The notes below the pieces were generated by a model. The model had not been told where the DNA came from, made no database searches, and saw only the letters and a list, made by a program, of their open reading frames with translations. 64,000 nucleotides of DNA from Trichomonas vaginalis G3 (taxonomy: Eukaryota; Parabasalia; Trichomonadida; Trichomonadidae): the NCBI RefSeq assembly GCF_026262505.1, contig NC_067206.1:14690205-14754204 (forward strand), in the 5' to 3' direction. Shown piece after piece: positions 22,691 through 32,789 of this stretch; the first letter of the stretch is position 1, and each line of letters starts with the position of its first letter. Made by a program: the position numbers and the translations under genes.

Positions 22691-23300
22691 ATTAGGGCTA
22701 GTGAAAAATTGGCGTCACAGTGGCGTGTCACGTAAACTATTCAATTTTTAGTGTAAACTTCTCAATTTTGAATAAACCTCGCGTCATATTGGCGAAAATT
22801 GAGAAGGGCCGTGTCACATATAAAGTGTCAATTTTTTTTCTCTTGTCAGCGATAGTAATTCCCTGGGAAATACTGGCTAATGCCTAATTCCATTTCTGGT
22901 CTTTCTGGCGCCGGAAGGAGTGGCTCTTACCAGAATTACCGCTCCTTCCGGCATCATCTTTGCATTAAGCAAATGTCGCGGCAAGTGCATTCTGGCACAG
23001 CAGGAGCACTTACTGCGACCTACAATTGTGAGTGTCTGCTGCTCTGGCCGAGATTCGCAGCAGACACTCGCAATGAGAACCAAATTGTCCCAGATAGACC
23101 GGGAAGGGGCTCCCTGGCGCCCGAAGGAGTGAAAAGATAAAACAATAAAAATCTGACAAGTAAATTACTTTGTAAATTATGACGCCTCGGTATTGAATTT
23201 TTTGGCATGTGACGCCATAAAGTATTCAATATTGAGTACTTTACGTCAACACGCCAATAACACGCGAGCCCTTTATAAACCTGAAAAATTAGGGCCTCAC
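22685..23300. mobile_element. Foldback element with a GC-rich hairpin core
   Basis: The inverted ends share AAAAATTAGGGC and, further in, ATTGGCGTCAC / GTGACGCCA-type motifs. The core (22,865-23,130) is close to half G+C, unlike everything around it, and again consists of palindromes (CGGAAGGAGTGGCTCTTACC..., GAGTGTCTGCTGCTCTGG...). The open frames in it are by-products of palindromy. Confidence 0.5.
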
Positions 23301-23853
23301 TTTTTTGTTCTTTGAAAAGTCCTCTCAAAATATCCTATGACCAATTGAATGGTTCTCGGCACTTTTATTTATATACGTTAATTTTCCCAATTTCTCATAT
23401 CTCGCTTTCCTTTTGTTCCCAACATTTTTTGAGGAATATGGCCACCTCAAATTATGAAATGGCAATACACCCCCAAAATAATAACACACCTACAAATACA
23501 ATTTCTAAAATTAATAATAAAAATTTTATATTTTTTACATTTGTTTATTTTCATTTACTTACAATGAACTCATTAACAACCCATACACTACCAACCATAT
23601 CCTTACTCTCATCTTATATTTTCGTTTTACATAAAATTCCAAATATAAAAAATACGATATATTTTAAATACTCATAATAGCCTTATCTCACAATCTTCTA
23701 CCAATATCATTTCTTCTACTTAAAAGTTTATATCTTATAATTTCAGCGAATTTAATTCCATATTACATAGTGAATTTCATTTGCACTAAAATTTGATAGT
23801 AATTGTTTATGTCATTATGAATTATTCTTTTAAATATCAAAACATTTCAAAAG
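23301..23853. other. Intergenic region before the RS-type gene
   Basis: AT-rich. An open frame of 121 codons (23,312-23,677) is low-complexity and Ile/Phe/Asn-rich and starts inside the foldback end; I regard it as chance. TTTCAAAAG immediately precedes the ATG at 23,854. Confidence 0.5.
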
Positions 23854-24603
23854 ATGCTGAGTGATGCAAATCAATCTCGAATAGTTGTGCAGCATCTTGA
23901 TGAAAGAATGAGTGAAAAGGAAATCAAGGACACTTTTTGCAAGTATGGAAGTATTATTGATATAGATATTGCAACAACAAAAGGAGGTTTTCGAAAAGAT
24001 AAAATTTTCATTCAATATGCACGAAAAGAATCAGCACAATTAGCAATAAGATCATTACATGGAAAGAGATTTGGTGATAAAATCCTTGTTGTAACGCAAT
24101 TTGAAGAATCAGAATTTCAAAGAGTCCGAAAGAACTTATTATATGAAGAACAAGATGATATCATTGGTCGAGAAGAAGGCTTAGAACCTCCAGCTTACGT
24201 TAAATATCCAAGAAGATCTCAAATGTCTTCCGATCCAAACGCAATTCACGTTCCAAGGCCAAAAACACCACAAGATCCACCACAAATTACAATTCCAAAG
24301 CCACCTCCAATCGAATTATACCGGCCTCCACAAGAACAAATTTTACCACCTCAAGATCCAAAAGACACGCATAAAGCATCATCAGAAACTACAAGAGATC
24401 CTACACCACACTCTTCTCACCACAAATCAAGTGAACAAAGACATGAAAGACATAACCATCATCGTGATCGCGATGAAAGAAGACGCTACGAAGACAGCAG
24501 ATATTATGAAGAAAAGGAAAGAAGTAGAAAGTCTCGCGATGATAACTCTGAAAGGGAATCTCGGAAGCATCGCGATCATAAGAGACATAGAACTGGAATC
24601 TAA
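23854..24603 (+). CDS. RRM protein with RS/RE-rich tail (SR-like splicing factor)
   Basis: 249 residues. One RNA-recognition motif occupies about residues 7-85, with an RNP2-like IVVQHLD and an RNP1-like KDKIFIQYA. A Pro-rich linker (about 110-175) follows, then a His/Arg/Asp/Glu/Ser-rich tail with RD, RE, RS and SR dipeptides. That layout is typical of SR and SR-related proteins that bind pre-mRNA in the nucleus and recruit splicing or export factors. No intron is seen. The start is the first ATG in frame. It could be another RS-domain RNA-binding protein rather than a core SR factor. Confidence 0.8.
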   Translation: MLSDANQSRIVVQHLDERMSEKEIKDTFCKYGSIIDIDIATTKGGFRKDKIFIQYARKESAQLAIRSLHGKRFGDKILVVTQFEESEFQRVRKNLLYEEQDDIIGREEGLEPPAYVKYPRRSQMSSDPNAIHVPRPKTPQDPPQITIPKPPPIELYRPPQEQILPPQDPKDTHKASSETTRDPTPHSSHHKSSEQRHERHNHHRDRDERRRYEDSRYYEEKERSRKSRDDNSERESRKHRDHKRHRTGI

Positions 24604-25137
24604 TGCAGATTGTTTGAGATTTATGGTACACTATTATTTTTTTGACATGTTTTATCTTATTTTAGATTAGATTTTAATTAGATTAGTTATATAAAATTTA
24701 ATAATATAGATTGTATTTGCAAATGTGTTTCATAGAAAAGATATTAATTAGATAATGCCATGCTTTAATACAATTTTGTTCCAATACTTTGGTGATAATG
24801 AATTGAATTTTCAAATCAATACAAACAGAAATATATCAGTGAAATCAATAGTCATGCTCAAAAGTAACTAAAAGAAGTCATCTGTTAGCAAAATAAATTT
24901 TTGTACTTTTTCTTAAGGGTGCACTTACCACTTCCTGACATGATCATAAAAAATCGATATATCTTTATTTTCATAGCAGGAAAGCATAACAGCCATATTG
25001 TTTGCTACATATCTAGCGGATCCTTCGTTCAAGAACATTTGGTATACTAATGATATTAATATTGGCTCCTAAATAACGAGGTTTACACTTTTTGCCCTGT
25101 TTGTCTATATTTAGATAGTAATTTTCTATCATGATAG
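24604..25137. other. Intergenic region
   Basis: AT-rich with no gene or repeat that I can support. Confidence 0.6.
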
Positions 25138-25162
25138 TGTCACTTTTATAACAAAAGTGACA
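25138..25162 (+). promoter_or_regulatory. Palindromic GTCACTTTT / AAAAGTGAC promoter motif
   Basis: TGTCACTTTT, 5 bases, then AAAAGTGACA: a perfect 10-bp dyad ending 27 bases before the Vps22 ATG. The half-site also precedes the Spt4 and coiled-coil genes, which suggests a promoter element; a palindrome would suit a dimeric or paired regulator. Confidence 0.6.
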
Positions 25163-25189
25163 GTCCGGTGAAATCAACATCAATAAAAA

Positions 25190-25906
25190 ATGCAAGGTTT
25201 AGGCGCTATCCAAGCGAATCAAGCTCGTGCAGAATATCTCGAACAAGCTCGTGATCTTATCGAAAATACTAGAAATGAAGCAGCTAAAGAACAAATGAGA
25301 GTTTTTAAGGAAGCCCTTGAAAAATTCGCTATCAACCATAAGAAGGATCTTAAAGATGATCCAGAGTTCAGATCAAGTTTTAATAACATGTGTCTTAACC
25401 TTGGTGTCGATCCTCTTCAATCTACAAAAGGCTTTTGGTCTTCAATTCTTGGTGTCGGCGATTTTTATCACGAATTATCTATCAAAGTTATTGATGTTTG
25501 CTTAAAGCAAAAGAAAGCTAACGGTGGCATTCTTCCTATAGAAGACGTTTTGAAACAAGTTCAAGCAACATATAAAAATCCACCAAAGATGAATACAAAA
25601 GACATTGAACAAGCTCTTAAAAATCTCAAGGTTTTGGGATCGGGCTACTGTATTGTCGAAATTGGTAAAAAGAAGTTCATGAAGACAACATCTTTTGATA
25701 TCGACGAAGACCAGACAACACTTCTTGCTTTGGCAGAAGGCAAGGGATATTTCACTGAGAAAGATGCAAGTGGAATGTCTCAAAAGCGTTTTGAAGCGGC
25801 ACTTCAAACATTACTTGATCAGGGCTTTGTTTGGCTTGATCTTTATAACGACGAAAAGAAATACTATGTTTGCGCTATGTTCCCAGGATTTAACCAAGAA
25901 GTTTAA
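25190..25906 (+). CDS. SNF8: ESCRT-II subunit Vps22/SNF8 (EAP30)
   Basis: 238 residues, close to the usual size (about 230-260). The N-terminal basic helix and coiled-coil segment (residues 1-60, EQARDLIENTRNEAAKEQMR) is followed by two tandem winged-helix domains (about 65-150 and 155-235). Family-typical phrases include FRSSFNNMCLNLGVDPL, GGILPIEDVL and GFVWLDL near the end. In the known complex Vps22 binds Vps36 and two Vps25 copies and helps sort ubiquitinated cargo into multivesicular endosomes. A palindromic AAAAGTGAC motif lies just upstream. The stop is followed by AT-rich DNA. Confidence 0.92.
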   Translation: MQGLGAIQANQARAEYLEQARDLIENTRNEAAKEQMRVFKEALEKFAINHKKDLKDDPEFRSSFNNMCLNLGVDPLQSTKGFWSSILGVGDFYHELSIKVIDVCLKQKKANGGILPIEDVLKQVQATYKNPPKMNTKDIEQALKNLKVLGSGYCIVEIGKKKFMKTTSFDIDEDQTTLLALAEGKGYFTEKDASGMSQKRFEAALQTLLDQGFVWLDLYNDEKKYYVCAMFPGFNQEV

Positions 25907-26960
25907 TTTTATATTTTATATTTTATTTAAATATGTATTAATTTTGTGTTATCATTTAGGACTAAAAAAGGTAATGTTGTCATAATTAAACTTGAAATAT
26001 GTAAAGTTCTATCATTCGATAAATAATATCTTATTTGAAGTTGTTTATCTATTTTGATGAGACCATTATGGTGAAATAAATTGATGATTGCTATGAAAAG
26101 AAAGATTTCAGTCGATCAACAAACAATTCTATATAAATAGGAAACCAAAGGCTGTGAGGCACAAGCATATTATAAGTAACCAACATCCTTTGGTTTCTTA
26201 CCAAAAACAAGAAAACTTTTTCGACATTCTTTGACATTTAGAACAATGTTTCTCGATTCTGGTAGGGAATTGTTCCTTATGAGGTATATGTTGTCACGAT
26301 ATACCTCATAAGGAGCAAGTCCCACGAGAAAGCTAAAAAACTTTCTTCAAAATCCTTAAAATTATCAAGGTTTTGGAACTTCGTAAAACTTCAGATTGTG
26401 AATTACTGACCTATGCTCATTAAAACTCATTGTGTTCATGTAAATACTATATTATTAATTCGTATGTATTTGATATTCATAATTTATTATTGTTGAAACA
26501 ACAGATCACACGAAAATTGCTTTTGATCCATTTGTACAAAAGAATTCATCCTCAAAGTGTATTGCAGATAATCAATATCTTTATTCTTGAATAACGTGCT
26601 ATCAAATACAATTTCCTGATTTTGAATTTTCAAACATATGGCTTGGACATTAAAATTGATCTCACATCAGCTGTTATTTCAAAACTAAATTTGCAATCAA
26701 TTGTGATATATCATTTTTTGTTCTTTAGATGATATACTATCTCATCCGTTTCACAAATTATTGCTTTGAAAATGCCAACGAATTGTTCTTGACATGATTT
26801 AACTCATCTGTTTCATTTTTTATTTTAGATCACAAGGAGAATTTAGAACACCTCTATCTAATGCTATTTTGAAGTCCTGGATATTCAAAGTGAATGAGAT
26901 TAGGCATTTTATCAGCAAAAGCGAAAATGATTTTAAAAATTGAAAGAGTGTGTTTCAAAT
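25907..26960. other. Intergenic region with decayed hairpins
   Basis: Two hairpins of the GAGGTAY class survive at about 26,142-26,205 (diverged) and 26,265-26,328 (arms GGAATTGTTCCTTATGAGGT), followed by part of an AACTTTC-class hairpin. They look like an old array remnant. The rest is AT-rich. Confidence 0.6.
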
Positions 26961-26969
26961 ATCCCGCCA
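26961..26969 (+). promoter_or_regulatory. ATCCCGCCA motif before the PABPN1-like gene
   Basis: ATCCCGCCA ends 5 bases before the ATG. A TCCCGCC core also occurs in the inverted arms at 29,806-29,815 and 36,940-36,948, and a CCCGCC core precedes the 57-codon gene. It resembles E2F-type sites, but its role here is inference. Confidence 0.4.
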
Positions 26970-26973
26970 ATAA

Positions 26974-27408
26974 ATGGCTGACGCAATTGCTGAGCTCCGT
27001 AAGAGATTGGACGCAATTGTTCAAAATAATAAAAAGGAAGAGGATCAAGCTCCAATAGTTCCTGTTGTTCCACAAGCTCAAAACACCGCAGAAGCAGAAA
27101 ATGCTGAAGTTGAAAAACCAAAAGATGAAAATTCAATTTGGGTAGGTAATCTTGATGCTTCGGTAACGCAAGAAAAGCTCGAAAACCATTTTAGCTGCTG
27201 TGGTAAAATTAAAAAGTTGACAATCCCTACAAAGCAAAATCCACACGCTCCTAAATATGCATATATTGAATTTGATTCAAAAGAAGCTGCTCAGTTAGCA
27301 ATAGATAGTCTTAATAATCATCTATTTAGTGGACGTAATTTGAATATAAAGCCGAAGCGTGAAAATCGCCCAGGAATGAGAAGATCATTCCGTCGTAGCA
27401 GGCATTAA
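26974..27408 (+). CDS. Nuclear poly(A)-binding protein, PABPN1/Pab2-like
   Basis: 144 residues. An N-terminal coiled-coil segment (IAELRKRLDAIVQNN), an acidic/Ala linker, one RRM at about residues 52-128 (RNP2 IWVGNLD; RNP1 KYAYIEF), then a short Arg-rich tail (RPGMRRSFRRSRH). This order of helix, RRM and Arg-rich tail is that of PABPN1/Pab2, which coats nascent poly(A) tails and promotes processive polyadenylation. It is shorter than animal PABPN1 (about 300 residues), mainly for lack of the long N-terminus. A CCCGCC motif lies directly before the start. Confidence 0.87.
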   Translation: MADAIAELRKRLDAIVQNNKKEEDQAPIVPVVPQAQNTAEAENAEVEKPKDENSIWVGNLDASVTQEKLENHFSCCGKIKKLTIPTKQNPHAPKYAYIEFDSKEAAQLAIDSLNNHLFSGRNLNIKPKRENRPGMRRSFRRSRH

Positions 27409-27911
27409 TCATTTATATTATTTTACATTATACTAGTTTATTTTTTAATAAAACAATTTAATTTTAGACAGATTGAAATGTTGCCCTGATTAAGGATAAT
27501 ACATTTCGAATTTTACAAAGTCAAAAATATAGAAAATTCATTGGTTAATCTCCAACGATTCAAATCAGAAGCATTTGCAACAAAATTTTCGAACTTTCTA
27601 TTAACAATAGGAGCATAAAAAGCACTGATTCTATATTGGTTCCTCGTAGACTCCTATTCCATCCCTAAATGGGAGAAATTTTACTTGTATGTTATACCTT
27701 TTTAGAGTTGGAATTAAATATAGATATACCATATATCTCTCATCCTTTAATTTTCTCAAGAAAGTTGAAAAACTTTGGCACAAATGCATCGAACTTCATA
27801 TTAGGCATATGAACCTACAAATCACTGATTCTGTATTGAAGCCCCATAGGCTCCTATTGTTTTCTTTTATGCTCAGATAATTTCAACATTATTTCTAATA
27901 AAATTTGTTTT
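27409..27911. other. Intergenic region with weak hairpin remnants
   Basis: Contains degraded copies of array palindromes (27,660-27,770, GGGAGAAATTTTAC and a CTCATCCTTTAATTTTCTC arm). No gene. Confidence 0.5.
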
Positions 27912-27915
27912 TTAA

Positions 27916-29009
27916 GGGTCCACTGTAAGGCCAAATAAGGCCTATCGTCGTCTCAAAAATATTGCTCAAGAGGGTGTTTTTACTAAGGCCCAAAACTTAA
28001 AAAACACAAAAAATTAACTTTACTCTTTTGAGATCCTTATCAGATGTGCAACAATTTGATGCAGTATTGCAATTCGAATCCGATTTTTTAATGTAGATGT
28101 ACTCTAACATTCTTGAAAAAATGCAAAATGATATTAATTAAGCTTTTCATTTCTGTATCATACACGAAACAAAATCATTCATTATACTAAAATTTATCAA
28201 AGTTTGAATAATGAAAAAAAATAATATCTAAATTTTTACATTGAGTCGTCTATTGATATGGTCAATATTAAATCGTTTAGAAATGGGCATTAGCCAGAAT
28301 AATACCCACTAAAATACACATTTTTTTAAAATTTTATCAATTTGTTTTGGTATATCTTTATGATAATGAATAAAATGCTTATCTTTCATAAGTCAATACA
28401 TAATTTATGCTGAAACACAAAAAATAACACGAAAATTTTTGTCCAACATTTCAAAACTAAGGATAATGCTTTGAATATATAAACAATAATACTTTGTCTA
28501 GAGAATTAAATTTGTGCTATCCAATTGTCAATTCTTTGAATTTTTTATAAAATGCACGATATTCCGGCATTAGCCTCAATAAATATAAACTACATGCATC
28601 ACAATATTAGGATGTAATGGCATTAAAGCGAATTTCCTAATTTCTTCTCAATTAAATTCCTAGAAAAACTTAGGAATTAATGATTGGAAATAGGTCAAAA
28701 AATTCCTAATATAAAATTTATACTTAAATTAAAATCAAAATTCGAAAATATCTATTTTTCAAAACACGCATCCAGAAGCGAAAAAATTCGAAAAAATCAT
28801 TTTCTTATAATACTCGCTGATTTTGCAATTTTTATGTGATTTGAAGTGATAGAATATATTATCATCTTACTAAAACATATACTTCATTGTTACATTCACA
28901 AAATATTAATCAGAACACTAGGAAAAGTGGATTTTCGAAAAAAGACGATAACGATTAATTGCAAATCGCCTCTCAATTTTGAGAGACTTTCAATTTTTAC
29001 AATGGACCC
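27916..29009. mobile_element. 1.09 kb non-autonomous element flanked by TTAA
   Basis: The ends are GGGTCCACTGTAA (27,916) and its reverse complement with one change (ending 29,009), each bordered by TTAA (27,912-27,915; 29,010-29,013). A TTAA duplication is characteristic of the piggyBac and Kolobok superfamilies; Kolobok is recorded in T. vaginalis. The inside is AT-rich with no transposase. The right end lies 20 bases before the ATG of the next gene. Confidence 0.75.
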
Positions 29010-29029
29010 TTAAAAATTGGGGAAAAAAA

Positions 29030-29332
29030 ATGACTGAAGAAAGACTCAAAATTGAAGACGAGCCTGTAGAAGTCATAGAGGAAGTGGAAGAGAGCTCAAG
29101 CGAATCTTCTTCTCTAAAACAAAATAAATCTCACGAAGAAGAAAAGAAAAAACCAGATCCATCTTCAAAAATCGAACTAATGAGTGACGAACCGCAAGAA
29201 GAAGGCTTTGTACCAATTGTAAGCGGAGAAATTGGATTAAATCCAGAGCTTCCTCAAAATCAACAAACTACAAATCCGAATGTCGAAGAAAAGAACGAAG
29301 TTGAAAAATCAAAATGCTGCTTAATTATATGA
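29030..29332 (+). CDS. Small acidic protein with C-terminal CAAX box
   Basis: 100 residues from the ATG at 29,030. An upstream in-frame ATG at 28,979 lies inside the transposable element and is unlikely to be the original start. The protein is Glu/Ser-rich (EEVEESSSESSSLKQNKSHE), without a fold I recognise, and ends Lys-Cys-Cys-Leu-Ile-Ile; CLII is a plausible prenylation box, with a second Cys for palmitoylation. This suggests membrane anchoring of a disordered adaptor. It lacks GTPase motifs, so it is not a Ras/Rab protein, though it could be the tail of one. Confidence 0.6.
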   Translation: MTEERLKIEDEPVEVIEEVEESSSESSSLKQNKSHEEEKKKPDPSSKIELMSDEPQEEGFVPIVSGEIGLNPELPQNQQTTNPNVEEKNEVEKSKCCLII

Positions 29333-29389
29333 TTCATCCCAATTAATCTCATGAAACGTTTAAACTATTGTTTGTATATTTTTCACGGC

Positions 29390-29822
29390 GGAGGTTTTTG
29401 TGATATGGAAAAATGTTCGTTGCTCAATTATCTCACTATTGGATGGACTTTTATCGAGCGAAATTTTGGCTGTAAAGACAATTCTGATATTGGTAACATG
29501 GTGATAAGAACAAATAGTCAGTTTGCATGGTTTATGATGAGATAATTTCGATTTAAAAAAAAACATAAAAATTGATTTTAATGAGCGATTATATTTGAAT
29601 ATGCTCTCCTAATTTGAAGGAACTGGTTAAATCATGAATTGATCATGAATAATTTTTTTTCAAAATAACAATTATAATTTCATATTCATTATAAGTTGAA
29701 AATATATCATAAAGACTTTATGAATGATAAATTCCTAAAAAACAAGTTAGTTTGTTTCTGAAAATAATAATAATAAAAACCAATTTAGACCCAATAATTT
29801 TTGGCGGGATAATTGAGATGTT
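29390..29822 (+). repeat. 433-bp inverted repeat, left arm
   Basis: Matches the reverse complement of 36,928-37,361 almost throughout, from GGAGGTTTTT at the outer end to GGCGGGATAATTGAGATGTT at the inner end. It brackets the 7.1 kb palindrome complex. Confidence 0.9.
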
Positions 29823-29857
29823 ACGATTGAATTAAAAAAAAAGCGGTAATACATTTT

Positions 29858-30040
29858 TACAATGATGAAGAGGCTGGCAACCTCTGAGTCAAAGCACTTG
29901 TTAATGCAATGATGAAGAGGCTGGCAACCTCTGAGTCAAAGCACTTGTTAATGCAATGATGAAGAGGTTGGCAACCTCTGAGTCAAAGCACTTGTTAATG
30001 CAATGATGAAGAGGCTGGCAACATCTGAGTTAAAATACTT
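29858..30040 (+). repeat. 47-bp tandem repeats
   Basis: Nearly four copies of a 47-bp unit beginning TGATGAAGAGGCTGGCAACC; each has a small GAGGCTGGCAACCTC hairpin. Confidence 0.9.
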
Positions 30041-30169
30041 TTCCCAGTGTGGGAGTAATTTGAAAAAAAAAAATTAGTTCATATATTGAAAAAAACAAAA
30101 GTAAAAATTAAAGTTTATAGGTTGTGTTTTGATGAGCTAATTGTTAAGATATTGTAGTTCTAAAGAAAA

Positions 30170-31197
30170 ATTGGAGTTTCGAGGAAGTTTCTCGACAGAG
30201 GAAACTTTCATATCGAATGTTGCCTCTGTCGAGATGTATGTGACAGGCAGAGTGCAATCACCTATCAATATTGCACTTTGCCTGTCAAAAGTTCTTCGCA
30301 TCTCTTGAGGTGTGAGGAAGTTTCTCGACAGAGGAAACTTTCATATCGAATGTTGCCTCTGTCGAGATGTATGTGACAGGCAAAGTGCAATCACCTATCA
30401 ATATTGCACTTTGCCTGTCAAAAGTTCTTCGCATCTCTTGAGGTGTGAGGAAGTTTCTCGACAGAGGAAACTTTCATATCGAATGTTGCCTCTGTCGAGA
30501 TGTATGTGACAGGCAAAGTGCAATCACCTATCAATATTGCACTTTGCCTGTCAAAAGTTCTTCGCATCTCTTGAGGTGTGAGGAAGTTTCTCGACAGAGG
30601 AAACTTTCATATCGAATGTTGCCTCTGTCGAGATGTATGTGACAGGCAAAGTGCAATCACCTATCAATATTGCACTTTGCCTGTCAAAAGTTCTTCGCAT
30701 CTCTTGAGGTGTGAGGAAGTTTCTCGACAGAGGAAACTTTCATATCGAATGTTGCCTCTGTCGAGATGTATGTGACAGGCAAAGTGCAATCACCTATCAA
30801 TATTGCACTTTGCCTGTCAAAAGTTCTTCGCATCTCTTGAGGTGTGAGGAAGTTTCTCGACAGAGGAAACTTTCATATCGAATGTTGCCTCTGTCGAGAT
30901 GTATGTGACAGGCAAAGTGCAATCACCTATCAATATTGCACTTTGCCTGTCAAAAGTTCTTCGCATCTCTTGAGGTGTGAGGAAGTTTCTCGACAGAGGA
31001 AACTTTCATATCGAATGTTGCCTCTGTCGAGATGTATGTGACAGGCAGAGTGCAATCACCTATCAATATTGCACTTTGCCTGTCAAAAGTTCTTCGCATC
31101 TCTTGAGGTGTGAGGAAGTTTCTCGACAGAGGAAACTTTCATATCGAATGTTGCCTCTGTCGAGATGTATGTGACAGGCAAAGTGCAATCACCTATC
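30170..31197 (+). repeat. 133-bp unit array, forward arm
   Basis: About eight copies of a 133-bp unit, nearly identical, the last cut short. Each unit holds two hairpins: one with arms TCTCGACAGAGG / CCTCTGTCGAGA and one with arms TGACAGGCAAAGTGCAAT and its complement. The 65-codon open frames repeated through the array reflect the repeat and not a gene. Confidence 0.95.
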
Positions 31198-31445
31198 AAT
31201 CAATTCAAATCTCCCTCAACCAATTCAAATCTCCCTCAACCAATTCATCAGAACTCAGATCTTCCTCAACCAACTCATCAGAACTCAGATCTCTCTCAAC
31301 CAACTCATCAGAACTCAGATCTTCCTCAACCAACTCATCAGAACTCAGATCTTCCTCAACCAACTCATCAGAACTCAGATCTTCCTCAACCAACTCATCA
31401 GAACTCAGATCTTCCTCAACCAACTCATCAGAACTCAGAAAAAAA
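31198..31445 (+). repeat. 30-bp tandem repeats at the centre of the 133-bp palindrome
   Basis: About seven copies of a 30-bp unit with CAACTCATCAGAACTCAGAT, preceded by two shorter variants. Being a multiple of three, it leaves open frames on both strands, but there is no start or context for a gene. It separates the two arms of the 133-bp array. Confidence 0.9.
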
Positions 31446-31519
31446 TTTTTTTAATATTGAGGTGATTTGATCATATTGATAGTGTTGTATTATAGAGTGT
31501 AATTGGGATGGAATTCTTT

Positions 31520-32735
31520 TTTATTTGTAATACATCTCGAGAGAGGCAACATTCGATATGAAAGTTTCCTCTGTCGAGAAACTTCCTCACACCTCAAGAG
31601 ATGCGAAGAACTTTTGACAGGCAAAGTGCAATATTGATAGGTGATTGCACTCTGCCTGTCACATACATCTCGACAGAGGCAACATTCGATATGAAAGTTT
31701 CCTCTGTCGAGAAACTTCCTCACACCTCAAGAGATGCGAAGAACTTTTGACAGGCAAAGTGCAATATTGATAGGTGATTGCACTTTGCCTGTCACATACA
31801 TCTCGACAGAGGCAACATTCGATATGAAAGTTTCCTCTGTCGAGAAACTTCCTCACACCTCAAGAGATGCGAAGAACTTTTGACAGGCAAAGTGCAATAT
31901 TGATAGGTGATTGCACTCTGCCTGTCACATACATCTCGACAGAGGCAACATTCGATATGAAAGTTTCCTCTGTCGAGAAACTTCCTCACACCTCAAGAGA
32001 TGCGAAGAACTTTTGACAGGCAAAGTGCAATATTGATAGGTGATTGCACTTTGCCTGTCACATACATCTCGACAGAGGCAACATTCGATATGAAAGTTTC
32101 CTCTGTCGAGAAACTTCCTCACACCTCAAGAGATGCGAAGAACTTTTGACAGGCAAAGTGCAATATTGATAGGTGATTGCACTTTGCCTGTCACATACAT
32201 CTCGACAGAGGCAACATTCGATATGAAAGTTTCCTCTGTCGAGAAACTTCCTCACACCTCAAGAGATGCGAAGAACTTTTGACAGGCAAAGTGCAATATT
32301 GATAGGTGATTGCACTTTGCCTGTCACATACATCTCGACAGAGGCAACATTCGATATGAAAGTTTCCTCTGTCGAGAAACTTCCTCACACCTCAAGAGAT
32401 GCGAAGAACTTTTGACAGGCAAAGTGCAATATTGATAGGTGATTGCACTTTGCCTGTCACATACATCTCGACAGAGGCAACATTCGATATGAAAGTTTCC
32501 TCTGTCGAGAAACTTCCTCACACCTCAAGAGATGCGAAGAACTTTTGACAGGCAAAGTGCAATATTGATAGGTGATTGCACTTTGCCTGTCACATACATC
32601 TCGACAGAGGCAACATTCGATATGAAAGTTTCCTCTGTCGAGAAACTTCCTCACACCTCAAGAGATGCGAAGAACTTTTTACAAGCAAAGTGCAATATTG
32701 ATAGGTGATTGCACTTTGCCTCTCCAAACTCTCAA
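31520..32735 (-). repeat. 133-bp unit array, reverse arm
   Basis: About nine copies of the same 133-bp unit in the opposite orientation. With the forward arm it makes a palindrome of roughly 2.6 kb. Units in both arms carry the same rare variant (GCAGAGTGCAAT or its complement for GCAAAGTGCAAT), a sign of exchange between arms. Confidence 0.95.
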
Positions 32736-32789
32736 ATATGCTTCTCACCATACATCAAACGGGCAAATTTCTCCTTAAATTTCTCTTTA

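Noticed and set aside
22877-23328. Overlapping open frames of 68-102 codons on both strands
   Set aside because: They follow from palindromic GC-rich sequence with few stops; no homology or start context.
23312-23677. 121-codon frame before the RS-type gene
   Set aside because: Begins in a foldback end, low-complexity Ile/Asn/Thr composition like AT-rich intergenic DNA.
29351-29545. 64-codon frame downstream of the CAAX gene, also seen inverted at 37,205-37,405
   Set aside because: It lies in the 433-bp inverted arm; duplicated open frame without recognisable product. Kept as repeat only.
30312-31174. A repeated 65-residue open frame (MRKFLDRGNFHIEC...) in every 133-bp unit, on both arms
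   Set aside because: It is a by-product of the 133-bp repeat with hairpins; it crosses unit borders, has no promoter or family, and the 133-bp period is not a multiple of three.
31198-31445. CRISPR-like array
   Set aside because: The 30-bp units are directly adjacent with no unique spacers, in a eukaryotic context without cas genes.
31165-31470. Ser/Thr/Asn-rich and Asp/Glu/Ser-rich repeat proteins on the two strands of the 30-bp array
   Set aside because: A 30-bp repeat without stops stays open in several frames; both strands look equally good and neither has gene context.
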